Source of the DNA: Proales similis
Lineage: Eukaryota > Rotifera > Eurotatoria > Ploima > Proalidae
Assembly (NCBI GenBank): GCA_019059635.1
Contig: JAGVRJ010000006.1
Span: 620,001-684,000, forward strand
Reading direction: 5' to 3'
Length of the DNA: 64,000 bases
Numbering within the stretch: position 1 is the first letter of the stretch; each line of letters opens with the position of its first letter. The notes under the pieces were generated by a model. The model was not told where the DNA came from. It saw only the letters and a list, made by a program, of their open reading frames with translations, and ran no database searches. Made by a program: the position numbers and the translations under genes. Positions 11,604-24,555 of the stretch are shown here, in pieces.

Positions 11604-14600
11604 ATGGCCACTGAAATGATGTTCCGGCTTGGAGAGCCCAGAAACTTTTATGAAAATACTGCAGAGGACTATCAGCATAGTTACTACGCTGCACCATACA
11701 TTCGTCATCATCAAAGTCAACCCCTCCACAATTTAAGGACAAACGGGCTTAGTAGGCGGGCAAGAAAAGTGACATTTTATAAAAATGGAGACAAATACTT
11801 TTTGGGAAAGCCGGTGACAATCACTCCTAATAGATATAGCACTTTTAAAGAACTTATGAGCGATCTAAATCGAAGCGTCGATCTTCCATATGGTGTAAGG
11901 CGAATTTACACACCTGTTAACGGGCACGAAATACTCGACATGAACGAATTGAGAGATGGTGAAAGCTACGTTTGTGCCTCTTTTGAACCATTCAAACCGG
12001 CAAAGTATGGAGAGAGTGTCGAGAGGGCTTGGAACCATGCCAAAATAGGTATCTAGTTTTTAAACTTTGACGAGCCCGTTCTAAACCCCCTACTGGAATG
12101 CACCAAAATTTTCCAACTTATGTCCATAATTTCGATTAAATTTTAAATTTTTTATTCACTCATTTCCTCAGTTGTTATAGTAACCTTGAATTGCTTGCGG
12201 TTGCCACCAAGCCGTAACCTTTGAGAAAATTTCTAATTGACATTTATGACATTCATCACCCAATAACAATACCACATTATGAGAAAATACGATTGCATCT
12301 GGTCTACAATATTAAAGGATATTCGATTAAAAACCTGTGTGAGAGTATTAAAGAAGCGGAAGGCTTTGGAAAACACCTTAACACCCCGATAGGAGGGCGG
12401 CTTGTATTTTCACGCAACACGAATTATTTCCAAGCGGAAATTTCTTTTATTTCTCTTCCCTACGCTACACTGAGTGGATTAGCCAAATAACTTAAACTGC
12501 GATTCGATTTTAATGGCACCCAATTAGTATTTGTTCCCGAAAAATATTAATTCATCTCGAACAACCCTCTGTTGATGTTTTATATATTTTTTCTTTTTTT
12601 CTGTTTACGTAGAAATGTTTAAGCAGTTGAGCAAAAATATCTGAAATCGAAAGCTCATTTAGCTATGTATTTGCCGCCCAAACTTTTCCAACCTTTTACT
12701 CCACGTTCAAATCGTAAGTTTATTTGTTTTGGCCAAAATCAAAACTCTTCGCCTTTAAGTAAGCCCAGCGAGAAAATATTGTTGGTGCATTCTAAACATA
12801 GTGTCGACCAATCTTAGATTGGAGGCACACTAGGGAAGCTTAGATCTTAAACTCTAACAAATAAGCGTCATGGTTCTTATTTTTGAATTATTTAAAGCAA
12901 ACCCAGCGGACATACCTCCACCATTGCCTTCACTTCAGCCATCTTATGCAAACCAACGTCAGATACACAAGAACTATCAAGTCGCATCTCAAAGTCACAT
13001 GCTTCAACAAAACGGCTTTCTTATAAGTAATGGATACAAAAAGCCAGTTCTGAGCAAATCAAACGGCTTTATCGGTCCTGATTCCAATAAACCACGTTTG
13101 GTCACCGTTATACGAGCCACAGAGAAGCCTCGAAAGAGAGTTTCAATATTGCTAAACAGGAAAGGCATTCACAGCTTTGAGCAATTCATAAGCGACATAT
13201 CGGAAGCGTTCGGTTTACCCAAGTGGAAAAACAACAAAATAAGAAAAGTCTACTCGATACACGGCCGTCGCGCGCAAGGCATATCCGATTTCTTTCGTGA
13301 CGACGATATTTTTCTTGGCGTATCCGGTAAAGAAGAGCTGAAAAGAGAGCTAATTGAAGATATTCTCTCGGAGCTCTTCCCTGGCAATGAGCAATACATT
13401 AATCAAGTGATGAAAGGTTGGGAGGGATCCAGGTCCTTAAACTCCAAGTCAAACACGACATCTGATAAAAAGCGAATCATAATCAGTGAGACTGTTAATG
13501 AAAAGGAAGATCGAAAGCTCGCAAATGGTTACAAGAAAATCGAATTCGGGCAAAACGGGCGAAGGAAACGTAAAGAAAAATGAAAATTTCAATTCTTTCT
13601 TAAAATTATCATTTTCTTGCTTCAGGAAAAAACAAGATGGTAGAGAACGACCAGGTCTTGGATATGGAGATTCAACGCCAGCGAGAACGTCTTAAAATAA
13701 TCGAATTAGAACGCAAGAAAAAAGGTGCCGGTGTTGTATCCAAGTCACTCAACGATAAAGATAAAGATGCCTCAAAACAAGCATCAGTCAAGCGCGTTAA
13801 CATTGTGACACCAAGCAATGAAATGAATAGCAATGCTTCAAACAGCCCGAACGCGGTTGATTCCAAAAAACAGCGCAAAAGGCTAAAATTTAAGCTTCCT
13901 GACGAGGACGACACAGAAAAAAAACAGATCTCAATCATGGAAAAGCAAAAATCCGATCTGGAAATGAAAGCCAAATTAAACCAGCAAAACAAGCCCATCT
14001 CTCCAGAACCAACCGAAGATGATAGAAATAATAAAGGAACCCCTTTGACTTCAGACCGCAACAAGACCCTAAACTATTTGCCTTCCAACAATAAAAAGGA
14101 CAACAGAGATTCTCGTCTATCTAACAAGAGCGAAACCAACAATAGACTGGGACGTCAGGTATATAAAGCTCAATAAGTATGCGATAAAATAACTTAGTTA
14201 TCTGACGGTAGATATCTGACGTCTCTCACGTAACTAAAAAATATGAGATTTTGAAGACCCTCGGAGATGGAAATTTTGCCGAAGTTAAACTAGCCAAATT
14301 ACGTAGCTCCGATCAAGAGTTTGCCATCAAAGTTATCGAAAAATCGAAAATGAAGGTAGTGCTCTCATTTTGTGTTTGAAACGATATAAAACATTAGGCT
14401 TGTTTGATCACAGGGCAAAGAACACATGATAAACAACGAAATTCAAATCATGCGATCTTGCGACCATCCCAACATTGTCAAGTTGTATGAAGAGTTTGAA
14501 ACAAAAGACCAAGTGTACCTGGTCACAGAACTAATCAAAGTATGAGCAAAAAAGCAATAGTCAGTCTGATTATAACCTTTTTTGTTATCTCTTATACAAA

Positions 14601-15431
14601 GGGCGGTGATCTATTCGATGCAATAAGTCAGAGCGTTAAATTCAATGAAAAAGACTCATCTGGCATGGTGAAGGACATCACTGAAGCATTATTCTACCTT
14701 CATTCCAAAAGAATCGTTCATCGAGATTTAAAGCCCGAGAACCTCCTTGTGAGTAATATTGACAAATCTTGCTCGAACTACTATCAAAGGTTTCTTGCTC
14801 AAGGTCCTTCGAAAGAAAGAAAAGGGAATGACCATCAAGCTTGCCGACTTTGGTTTGGCCATGGTGGTTAAAGAGCCTATCTACACAGTTTGCGGTACTC
14901 CGACTTATGTTGCGCCTGAAATATTGGCCGAGATCGGCTACGGCTTGGAGGTTGATATGTGGGCGTGTGGAGTCATTTGTTACATATTATTGTGCGGTTT
15001 CCCTCCTGTAAGTTCCCCCAGTCCAATCGTTAATCCATAATATCCTTACTCATGTGTTCGTTTAGTTTCGAAGCAACGATCGAAATCAAGAGGAGCTCTT
15101 TAAGTGCATTCAAAAAGGAAATTTCGAATATCTAATGCCTTACTGGGAAGGAATAAGTGACTGTAAGTGGCAAGCTATAAGTTAATTTCTTTAGTTTCGC
15201 TTTTAAACTTAATTTTGCCTTCAAGCTGCCAAAGATTTGATAAATCATCTCTTAATTGTGGATGCAAAAAAAAGATGGAAGGCAATCGATGTACTCAGCC
15301 ACCCATGGATTATAACGCGTGGAAATTCCCGTCCGCTTCCGTCCAATTTCGAAAATTTCAAGGCGAATCACCGAGAAGAGTTAAAAGCTCAAGGTAAAAA
15401 ATACAGTGAGGATCCCGTCCAAGTGCCATAA
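11604..15431 (+). CDS. DCLK: Doublecortin-like kinase (DCLK / ZYG-8 type)
   Basis: A microtubule-binding serine/threonine kinase of the CaMK group, about 857 residues. Exons: 11604-12048, 12898-13569, 13626-14158, 14212-14355, 14414-14539, 14602-14748, 14804-15007, 15066-15162, 15226-15431. The first doublecortin domain is at about residues 53-130 ([14 protein letters not shown]) and the second at about 210-300 ([16 protein letters not shown]). A charged linker follows, then the kinase at about 560-820 with GDGNFA (glycine loop), AIKVIEK (ATP lysine), [11 protein letters not shown] and [10 protein letters not shown]. All catalytic residues are present. The start is the ATG that opens the long first exon, 50 residues before the first doublecortin domain. 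Intron 1 is 849 bases, far longer than the others (53-70), and could house an internal promoter. Known relatives act on spindle and neuronal microtubules. Confidence 0.95.
12049..12897 (+). other. Long first intron of DCLK
   Basis: The intron separates the two doublecortin domains. It begins with GT and ends TTTAAAG, and joins exons in phase 1. It is over ten times the typical intron here. I see AT-rich sequence and no further exon that the protein family would require. Confidence 0.6.
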
Positions 15432-15649
15432 GGGGTCGAAGGCACATTTAAGTTTTATTGTCCTTTGTGAATATTTTTCAATTCGAAATTATTTCTACTT
15501 ATATCCTCCTGTGATGTAAATATAAAATTTCAATCTCGACTCAGCTTTGTTTTGATCAAAATAAAGAAACTGAGCAAGCAGGACAGACTTGAATTGTCTG
15601 CGAGACTTCAATATTTTTACTATTATTCCCTTTTTATTTTTCATCTAAA

Positions 15650-17800
15650 CTAGTCTACTGAACCAAGGCGCCTCATAGGATAGATAGACATTTTTAAAGA
15701 TTTCAAGCAATTATCTGCGTAGTTTCGAACCTTTTTTTTGACTCTATAACTTAGTTTAGGAGATTCTTGACACTTGATTCTTACGGTTTGATCGGTGTCA
15801 GACAGAGCGTAGTAGAATAATCGATTAGCTGTCGATATCGGCGCTGAAACAGACGAATGTTGCCCGAGGCAAATTTGAAAGAGACATTCGAGAAGTTTTA
15901 AACGAATCGCAGATTTATCAACCGAATTATTTTTCGAATTTTGAATGGCTTCTATCGTGGCATGTATTATTATATCTTGCACTTCCTTAACACAGAATTA
16001 TTAGATTTTGATATGTGAAATCGCTTAGAGGCAAAATATGAAAATAATTGAAAATATTACCGCAAGTTCTTCCTTATCAATAAAATCGATGAAGTATTTT
16101 AAGTAACCAGTTAAGACTTTAAAAAAGAATTAAGAACCATAGGAAAGTTTTAGGAAAATTTTGCTCAAAAAAGCATACGGCAAAGTCCATTTTCGGTCTC
16201 ATTATGTTGCTTGCTATTCTTAGAGGCATCCTTTTGGTCTTTCTTTAGAAGTTTCAAGATGAAGCTTATTGTGGGCTTTGCGTGAATATTCAATAAAGAA
16301 TGACATCCTGCGCCCTCCAACCAAGAGGATAGACATCTGAAGTAAACTGCCTCGACGCTCTTGAGATCCCTTGATTAAAAAATGAATAACTTGAACTTGA
16401 TCCTTAATTTTCAAATGATCTTTACTTCTCTAATTCTATTTGGGCCCAGCATCGAGATAACAACTCGTTAATTGTTTCTGCTTGGCACGATAAATTGCTT
16501 CCAAGAAAGGTAAAAAACGAGCATAAAAGCTCGAGAGTTGATATATAGAGCTTAGCGATGCCTTGTCTCAATGCTTTAAGCTCCGGATTAAGCAAAAGTT
16601 CTTTTTGCTGAGTGATTTGTCAAACTACTTTCAATTTCCGATAATTAAATCATTATTTTTTTTACCAAGACATTCAAATCAATGAGTAAAACTCGTTGCA
16701 CGAGATCAATAACTCGTTTGGGTTTGAATGTAATTATGGAGGCCTTTTCGAACGGATTCAACAAACACTCAAGTAGCTTGCAGCAAACATCAAACCGAGC
16801 GACAAGCGCCTGGCTCATACTATTAGGACAATCACCCGGCTCTTTTTCGGATCTCTTCTCAAAAATCGGAGCTTTGAGATTTTCTTTTGAGTATAAATGA
16901 TTAGTTGATAGTATTTATGAAACCCGGATGTCGAATGATTACCAAATTTTCTTTCGTCTGAACCGTTTTCAGTCATCATGAGCCTGTCCAAAACGTTGTG
17001 GGCACTCGCAAGCACCGTTTCAAAATATGTTTGCCAGACATCTCCAGCATACTTTGCTTTGAACAAAAACGGAAGCTTGGCGTAGCATGAACACAATATC
17101 TATTGAATCTCCAAATTAGTCTGCCTATTGGCTCTTAAGATGTTATTTTACACCTACTTTTACCTCTGGCTGGTTGATATCTTTCTGAAAATAGCGAAGA
17201 AGGAAGTTTTCTATTTTATGCTTGTGTGGTGCGCACGAATTCGGATATGATGAAAGAAGTTCTTCAATGCAAATTAAACTGCTTTTGTCCAACTTTGAAA
17301 AGCCAAGTTATATTTCGAATATTTTCATTTCTAACTTTCATCTTCTACCTTGTTTGCAACGGATGTGAGCAGTAATATAGACTTCTCTATGATCCCCGTG
17401 GTCAATGAACGATTCATTTCTGAGCTGGCATTTCTTATTAAAAGATAAAAGCAGTATGCGGCTAAGCGAGTTTCTGTTTCTTGTGTGTTCCTCTTGGAAT
17501 GTAGAAAATGCTTTAATTCGTAGGTTCAAATGAATCTGTAGGTCGAGATTGATTACTTCGAATATCTGAAGAATGCATTTAAACCAGAATACATGGTTTT
17601 TCTCCACCACTTTTTCCTTATCTTCAAATTCAGCATGCTCCAAAAGTTGACATACTTTTACTAAACCATCTCGTCTTTAAGTGAAAGTTTTGATGGGAAA
17701 GATTATTTCAAATTCAATCCAACTCAAACCTAGATGAAGCGTTGCCAAGAAGCCGATTTATTTCGGAGATAAGGTTTTCTTGTGGACAAATTCCAATCAT
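15650..17800 (-). CDS. PELP1: PELP1/RIX1-type ribosome-biogenesis protein
   Basis: Minus-strand exons: 17800-17730, 17674-17383, 17292-17164, 17099-16943, 16871-16666, 16607-16426, 16369-16179, 16116-16061, 15985-15650; about 539 residues, all phases consistent. PELP1 (Rix1 in yeast) is the scaffold of the rixosome, which with TEX10, WDR18 and LAS1L processes ITS2 and remodels pre-60S particles. The diagnostic stretch is IENFLLRYFQKD, then CSCYAKLPFLF, then WQTYFETVLASAHNVLD, which aligns with the RIX1 domain of PELP1. It lacks the long proline-rich and acidic C-terminal half of vertebrate PELP1 and ends right after the helical-repeat region. The start at 17800 is the first ATG of the open exon; an additional upstream exon is possible. 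Convergent with DCLK, divergent from tectonic. Confidence 0.75.
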
Positions 17801-18214
17801 TTTTGAAATAAACCAAATTTACTTTTAACTTAATACTTTGAAAAACGCGGAATGGATCGGACCGTGCCACATTATTAGTCTTAATTTTTTACCTGGTCAC
17901 CACTATGAACAAAATCTTCTTTCCAATTGGGCAGGTAAAATGAGGCCGAATGTAAAGCGAAGGATTCGGAAAGACTTTGATCTGTTATTAATTTACCGAC
18001 TAAAGCGCGTCAGCTTCTGCAAAAAATTTATTAAATTAACAGGCGCCCAATTTTCACTAGGAACACAAGGTTCCTACTTAACTTTTGAACTGAATAATGC
18101 AACGGTCATCAGTATTCAATAGAGAAATGTGGTTTCCATGGTTATCAATACGCATACAGCTAGTCTGCTCATAACTCTGAGAGGCCGGTCGATAGACAAA
18201 GATTCAAAAAGAGC
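17801..18214. other. Shared upstream region of PELP1 (-) and tectonic (+)
   Basis: About 410 bases between divergent start codons. A frame of 94 codons runs along the plus strand from 17838 but begins at TTG and has no family resemblance, so I do not call it. No RNA gene or clear motif was seen. Confidence 0.5.
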
Positions 18215-20607
18215 ATGTATTGGATATTTCTTCTGGCACTTTGCTCTTTATCTCAACAGCAAAGTAAGTAATCGAGCAGCAGTTGAAGCAGAATCTTGTT
18301 CATATTGAGGACATTAAATGTTCTAATAGCCACTGACATTGCGGGATGCTCGTGCGACCTACAAGCGAATATTTGTGATCTTAACTGCTGCTGTGACCCT
18401 TCGTGCACAACTGAGGATATAAATGCCTTCCAATGCACACCGACTATTTTGTAAGTATTTTTTTTAAGATCGATATAAGAAATCAGTTTAATTTTATGAA
18501 TTCGGATCTTTAGGAGTAGACGAGATTTTCCTTATTGCTTACCCAAAACAGAACTATTCCTTGAAAACACTCCGTACATCATCGCATCGCTCGATGATTT
18601 ATTGTGCATCGATCTCAACAATTGTAAGGATTAGGTTCTTGTCAAGATCAATGTGATAAAATAATGATTTTACAATGCTAAGCACTTGTGTTGGACTATT
18701 ACCAACAGCCTCTGTCAGGCAACGGTATTCCTAATGAAGAGTTTGTCTCAGGTCTGATTGAAAAATACAGAACTCAAGTTACCGAACCTCTTCCTCTCAG
18801 CTCGAGAGTGTTCGATCAAAATTCTCGTTACTCGGTGGGCGACCCGCTATGGATATTGACCAGGTCTAATCAATTAGGCCAACTTTCGCTCCCAATCACA
18901 ATCGGAATGAATTGTTTGCCAGGCCCAGCTGCTCTATATCTCCAAGATTATGATTCCCAGTGTCTATCGTCCTCTCAGCAAATCGCCGCCGAATGCAATA
19001 AGGATCCAGGCGATCCCCCTTCTTCTTTAAGTTTATCATATTTCATTGAAAACTTTAAGCTGCTTCAAGTAAGTGTCTGTCAAACACAATGCCAAGCTAA
19101 ATTCAATTTTTAAAATTTTTATCAACCTGATAAGGCACCAAGTTCTCTGAGAGAGTGCCAACAAGAGGCTCAAAATTCCGATTCAAATTTTGATTTCTTC
19201 AATCTATGCTCATCCGACTTATTGTTTGACATTACCATTCGGTTTTGTCGCTTTGGGGACGGAACTACAAACCCAAATTGCCAAGCTGATCTAGCTTCTT
19301 TTTTAAGACCATCAAACTCTAATAATCAGTGCAACAATCTTGTCAAGCATATCACAATTTATCTTCAATATGTGAATCCGAATGGATTAACCAGAGCTTT
19401 GCTCGATGTTGAATTTTTCGACTACACTTTGTCAACGAACCAACCTCTTGAGCAAACGTTCGAGCTTAAATTCATCACCAACAGCATAAACTTGGTCAGT
19501 AAAGCGTGAATTGTTTGCTTCCTTATGAACTTGCCTTCAAATCAAGCAAACTTAGGCTGAATTTGATGCGAATAATAAGTTGAGTGGGAATCCAGGCTAC
19601 GTCATCGGCGAGCCAATTCAAGCAGGCCCGAGGATAGAATTACCTTTAATTCAAGACAGGTGGGAAACGGCTGCTTTATTGAAATTTCCGATTTGAGTTA
19701 TTAAAATTGGTTAAATTTGAAGGTTAGCTCGTTTCACTTTCAAAGCGCCGGATTCTGCATCAATGTGTTCGCTTAACGACGAAAATCGAAAAGCAATCTT
19801 ATTCGGAGTCGACATCAATAGCGAATGCATCTACAAGTAAGACGGTTTTCTTTTTACTCAAACTGGATCTGTCTTAAAGATTTTTGTTCCGTAATTAGGC
19901 CGTCATTAAACCCATCTCTCGATACGTTTTGTGATCAGATTCAAGAGCAAATTTACGAAATTATTTTAGGAAGAACAATCGATTCTAGGGCTATTTTCTT
20001 TGCTCCGTTTGCCACCTCTGTTCGTTCAGAATGGAAGCAGATAGTTTCCAACAATTTGGACTATAAAGTAATTTATAATTAAACCGCTTAGCACCAACTA
20101 TCCTTTCGACTAAGTTTTCTGTTTTTAATCTGATTATTTACAGCCAAACCAGATATCAGATGCATTTGGTGTCGGTTGTCAAGCAGCGAGAATTGGTGTT
20201 GACATTCAGATTGCATATGCGCGCCTCGGGAATGTTAACAACCCTCAAGTGCAAATTCAATCAATTGATTATAACTGGAATGAGATATCCAATATTAATT
20301 ACAGGGTTTGTTTCTAGCATTCTTTCCAACTTAAATTGATTATTAATAGTTGATCTGAACAATCAAACATTTTCAGTGTCAAAATCAGGATTGCCAAACC
20401 ACATCTGACCTCAATTTACGAATCAGGACAAGTGTCACGTACATTGATATAAGCCAGCCTCCTTTGTACACCGAAAGTCAAATGAATAGACCAGCTTCGG
20501 CGTTGCCTGACAACTTTTTCTATCCTTTGTCCAGTGGATACTTAAACAGCCAGATTGTTTCCATCTGGACTCTTTTAATTTGTTCAAGTTGGCACCTCGT
20601 TTATTAA
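18215..20607 (+). CDS. TCTN: Tectonic family protein (ciliary transition zone)
   Basis: About 601 residues. Exons: 18215-18263, 18330-18450, 18514-18623, 18683-19068, 19135-19494, 19556-19659, 19723-19836, 19899-20067, 20144-20305, 20377-20607. Tectonics are secreted or membrane-tethered parts of the MKS complex at the ciliary transition zone. The N-terminus ([13 protein letters not shown]) is a signal peptide. The Cys-rich head [18 protein letters not shown] is the family signature. [11 protein letters not shown] and the later [22 protein letters not shown] region match the tectonic core. The C-terminus ends in a hydrophobic stretch ([15 protein letters not shown]), suggesting a membrane anchor. 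The gene implies that the animal forms cilia. It is convergent with COPG, 244 bases away. Splice choice at exon 4 is the least certain junction. Confidence 0.88.
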
Positions 20608-20851
20608 TAATCAAGCCCAAGGAGAGTCAATGGCTTTAATTATGAGCATTTCATTTCATCTGAATTTTAAGGTGACTTGTTTCAATAAAGAAGCAAAGTT
20701 GACCAATTCGATTTCGATCGTTCTGCGTACCCTTTTAAAAAATTCAAGTCCAACTGAACCATTAAGTTTATTGGAGATGTTGACGCAAGATAAATTTATG
20801 TGTATATGGAATACTTTAATAAGAAAAATGCGAATCAGAATTAAAAAAAAG

Positions 20852-23800
20852 TTAACCGACGGCCTGAGCGATAACTTGAGAAACAGTGCTGTCTGAGCTG
20901 CGTATAGTGAGCTGCATGGCAACTCCTCCTTCACTCAATGCCAGTTTAGCTCGAACTAGGACATCGTGTCCTCCACGATAAACCCCGGCAAGTAGGAGAA
21001 CGTGAGTGCTCTTGCCCTCTGTGACTTTGTCAGTTCGTTCGCACGGCTGCATTCCCATAAACTGAATGATGCTCTTTATTGCCTCCTCCAAAGAAGACAT
21101 TGATAGTGCATAAGTATCCTCTAGTTCGTTCTCGTCGCCCACTTCTTCCCAAGAAGCGGCAAAATCAGCCTTTAGTACTCGTTGCACGAAATCGGCTACA
21201 TTGAGTTCGATGTTTTCTAACGAATACTCATCTTGGTAGCCTTCCTCGTTATCTGGCTCGCCTGTATTGGGATCACAGTCTTTCACAATAAATTTCATAT
21301 TGCAAGAGAACGTTGCAGTCACTAGATTAGACCAATTTTAAACTAGTTAAGGTTTCAATTGAAAGTGAAGATAAAGCTACCTAGGTTTGGATCATCGGGA
21401 ATACGCACCAGAGCATAGGCGCTGGCGGGTTTGTTATAGGGAAGAGAAGGGCACGCTTTATATGAAATGACCTCGTAGCCGTCAGAGGTTTCAATTCTTA
21501 TGATCACGTTCTCAAGCAGTTGATCATTCAGAGTGTTGAGGCATTCAAACTAAGAAATTTTTACATCAACTCTTAAAAGGACTCAGCCATTCCTGGACGA
21601 CTTACCTGAAACACAACGTAGCCATTGAAAATGTGCTTGATGCATTTGATATTGTATTCTGTGTCAGCTTCAGTAAGAGGTGTCCAAGTTGTTGACCGGA
21701 ACAAAGGCCCAAGATGAGTGAACTCTTCGATCGCAGCCAGTTGTTCTAAGTATAATCGTCATAAGCCCGTATGATTTTTAAAAGCCTCAAAAATTGACAA
21801 ACCAGCATATCCTTCTGATTGTGAAGCAGCTGACTTGTCAGCTCTTTTGCTCTTCTCAGATCTCTCACGTTCTATTAGGAATGTTGGAAAATTTGAGTAA
21901 AAAAATGTAGATTTTATGAAAATTTACCTCTCGCCTCTGCTTCGTTAGTCGTTTGCTCGCTCGGTACTGATTTCAAGTCAAACGGTTTTTCACTTATATT
22001 TTGGTTATAAATGATCAAAGCTCGCTCTAAGGCAATTGGAGACACGGATAGCGCTTTTTAACGTTCAGATTAAGACAAAGCTCTAAAAGTTGAATCTAAA
22101 TGAATCAAGTTTTACGATTTAGGACATAGGCGGACGAAAGGGCCTTGTCTCGCTGAGAAAGAACTCCGTGGAAGAACGCAGCTCGATCTCGAACTTCATC
22201 ATCTTCGTCCATCATTGAACGCTGAAGTAGTACCAGAATGGACGGAAGAAGATCAGGCGAGCTGGCGCCAAACTTGGCCAACGCGCTTACTGCTGCGGCT
22301 CGGACCTCAGCACATTCAAGGATGACTCGGTTGTAAATGTATCGAATGTATTTGGCTGGCGATGCAGTTCGTGGTCCCTCACGACCGAGCAAGTGCAAGA
22401 TGCGAGTGGCAAGTTGAAGAAAATCGCAATCCTCAATAAACTCACACAAGTGGGAAAGGCCTAATTCTTTGGCCTCTGGGTTTTCTTCGATAATTGTGAT
22501 AATGGTGCTAACAATTGCTCGTTTGTACTCATAGCCGCCATCCTCACGAAGCATCGAAGCGAGAAAGTTGAGCATGACTGTATGCTTTCTGGGAAATTTG
22601 ATGCAGAGCGATCGAATTGCTTCAACTACAACTATCTTAAATTCATCGGAAATTTCCGACATGAAGCTGGTGATCTGTCGCATCAGGCGCTCGACGCTGC
22701 TTTCGCTTCCAGTTTTAAGCAGAGTGGTAATAGCCAAGGTAGCAATGCTGCGATTCTGATCTGAAATCAAATTCTCCAAGTCAAGATTACACGCGGTCAC
22801 TGCGGCTGGATGAGAAATAGATATTTTGTTCAATGTCTTGACCGCAGCATAGCGCAGACTTGGCTTGGGCGAAGAGCATAGCAGCTGAAGAACACTGACG
22901 GCCGAGGCCAGCTCTTTTGAAGTTGTGCATTTCAATGAAACTATGACAGAAGCAGCCTCATAAATGACCATATCACTCTTATGACGCAAGCAAGACTCAA
23001 TAAAGTCAAATAAACTTTGATCATACCTTCCAAAGAAACAATTTTCGATTAGGAAATTCAGGATTTGGCACTTAATCGTGCTTACCCTCCATCTAAATCT
23101 TCGTTGAGTTGTTTGGCTGCCACTCTGATTAGAAAACAGTAAGCATATGGTGAACGTAATGCAGAACGAGAGAATTTAGCCACCAATTTGTTGATTGCCA
23201 GCTTGTCATTTTTTTTTATCTGATACAAAAGACCAAGTGCGTGGTATTGAACCATCACATTGTCGGAGTTAACCGCCTCAGTGACTTCATTCACCCAGCG
23301 CTTAACTACCTCGGGGCCTTGCTTCATCAGATTGAGAGAAGAAACTATAGCGGCACTTGCGACACTAGGTGACTTGTCAACGATTGCTTGCTTCATATAT
23401 CGTTCAATACTTTGCAACATGGTCGCATCTGTTATGCGACAAAGGGCTCGAATAGCTGGTCCTCGATAACTGTCTTCTTTTCCAGTCATGTCCTTGGTAA
23501 GGGAGCTGGTGACTATAATCACATCGTTAGCGATTGTTGCCATTTCTTTAATGCAAAGATAAAGCATTCGTCGAAGCATCACGTCTTTTGACTGGAACAG
23601 TTTTGTCATCGCAAAAAAGGCAGCAGTGGCTTCGGTCTCTCCGAGTTGTTCTCCCTTTAAGTCGTCGAGTGGTTAATTTTTGCTTTAACATTCAGTCAGA
23701 AAAAAGCGGGCAAAATGATAAATTTATAATTAAATTTCCAAGCTGAATCGAATCTAATCACTTACTGGAATTTCCTTTCGAGCAAAATTAATAGATTTAT

Positions 23801-24111
23801 AATTAATTAGGATAGAGGTGCATAGATGGATCTCACAATGATTGGAAGGATGAAGAAAGAAAATGGAAAATTACCTGATTGATCATGTAGAGAATCTTGG
23901 TGAGAATAAAGCAGCATTTCTTTGCATTTAAAGGTGTCTCATTGAAGGTCCGTGTCTCTTGCAGAACCGAAGCTTTGTCAAGATTCTTGAACGGATTGGC
24001 CGAGCCTCCTGAATGAATTCACTGGTGATTAGAGAATGAAGCAGAGAACAGGTCTCTTAAATTTGTTTAACCTTCTTCGTCTTTTTTGAAATCTTTCTTC
24101 ATAGACAACAT
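20852..24111 (-). CDS. COPG: Coatomer subunit gamma
   Basis: A COPI coat subunit that binds ARF1 and cargo on Golgi-to-ER vesicles. Minus-strand exons: 24111-24072, 24008-23875, 23654-23086, 23026-22116, 22053-21928, 21871-21803, 21745-21606, 21549-21381, 21321-20852; about 875 residues, the length usual for the family. The trunk of HEAT-like repeats is highly conserved ([50 protein letters not shown]). The hinge follows LERALI, and the appendage domain ends in [17 protein letters not shown]. The start [14 protein letters not shown] fits the family N-terminus. Intron 2 (220 bases) is longer than its neighbours. Convergent with tectonic and followed on the same strand upstream by MRPL2. Confidence 0.97.
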
Positions 24112-24555
24112 GACTCGAATCTGTAGAATCCTATCGTTCAATATCACTCACTTTATGTTGACTCGATGACGACTGCATATGAATTAGGCCTTTAAAATTG
24201 GTCTCGCATACGTGCATCGTTAAGTTCGCTTCGATGCAAAATCAAATTTGCATTTTAAATTCTTGCCCCCGACGTAAGTATTTAGTGATATGTAGAAATC
24301 GTCTTCGATCGTATGGTCAAATCATATCCAAACGTCAAAACTTCAAACCGATTTTATGGTTCATCTTAATACTATCTTGATGTTGCTATTTAAAAATAAT
24401 TGAAAAGACTTGGTCGCACCAAATTAAGAATAGACTGGGATAAATTGTCCCAACTGAATTTATTCAGCCAAAACTAGCTCTCAACACTTTGGATTTATCT
24501 CATTTAAAAACAAAACAGGTCTTAAATCAGCAGCAGTTTCAATATTTTGCAAATT
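24112..24555. other. Intergenic, COPG upstream / MRPL2 downstream
   Basis: About 440 bases containing the COPG promoter and the 3' end of MRPL2 on the same strand. A weak inverted repeat (TGGGA/TCCCA) lies near 24,440. No gene was recognised. Confidence 0.5.

Noticed and set aside
12221-12490. Open frame of 89 codons inside DCLK intron 1
   Set aside because: Starts at TTG, has no known domain, and the two doublecortin domains join properly without it.
17838-18122. Plus-strand frame of 94 codons between PELP1 and tectonic
   Set aside because: Begins with TTG, partly overlaps the PELP1 upstream region, and resembles no protein family.
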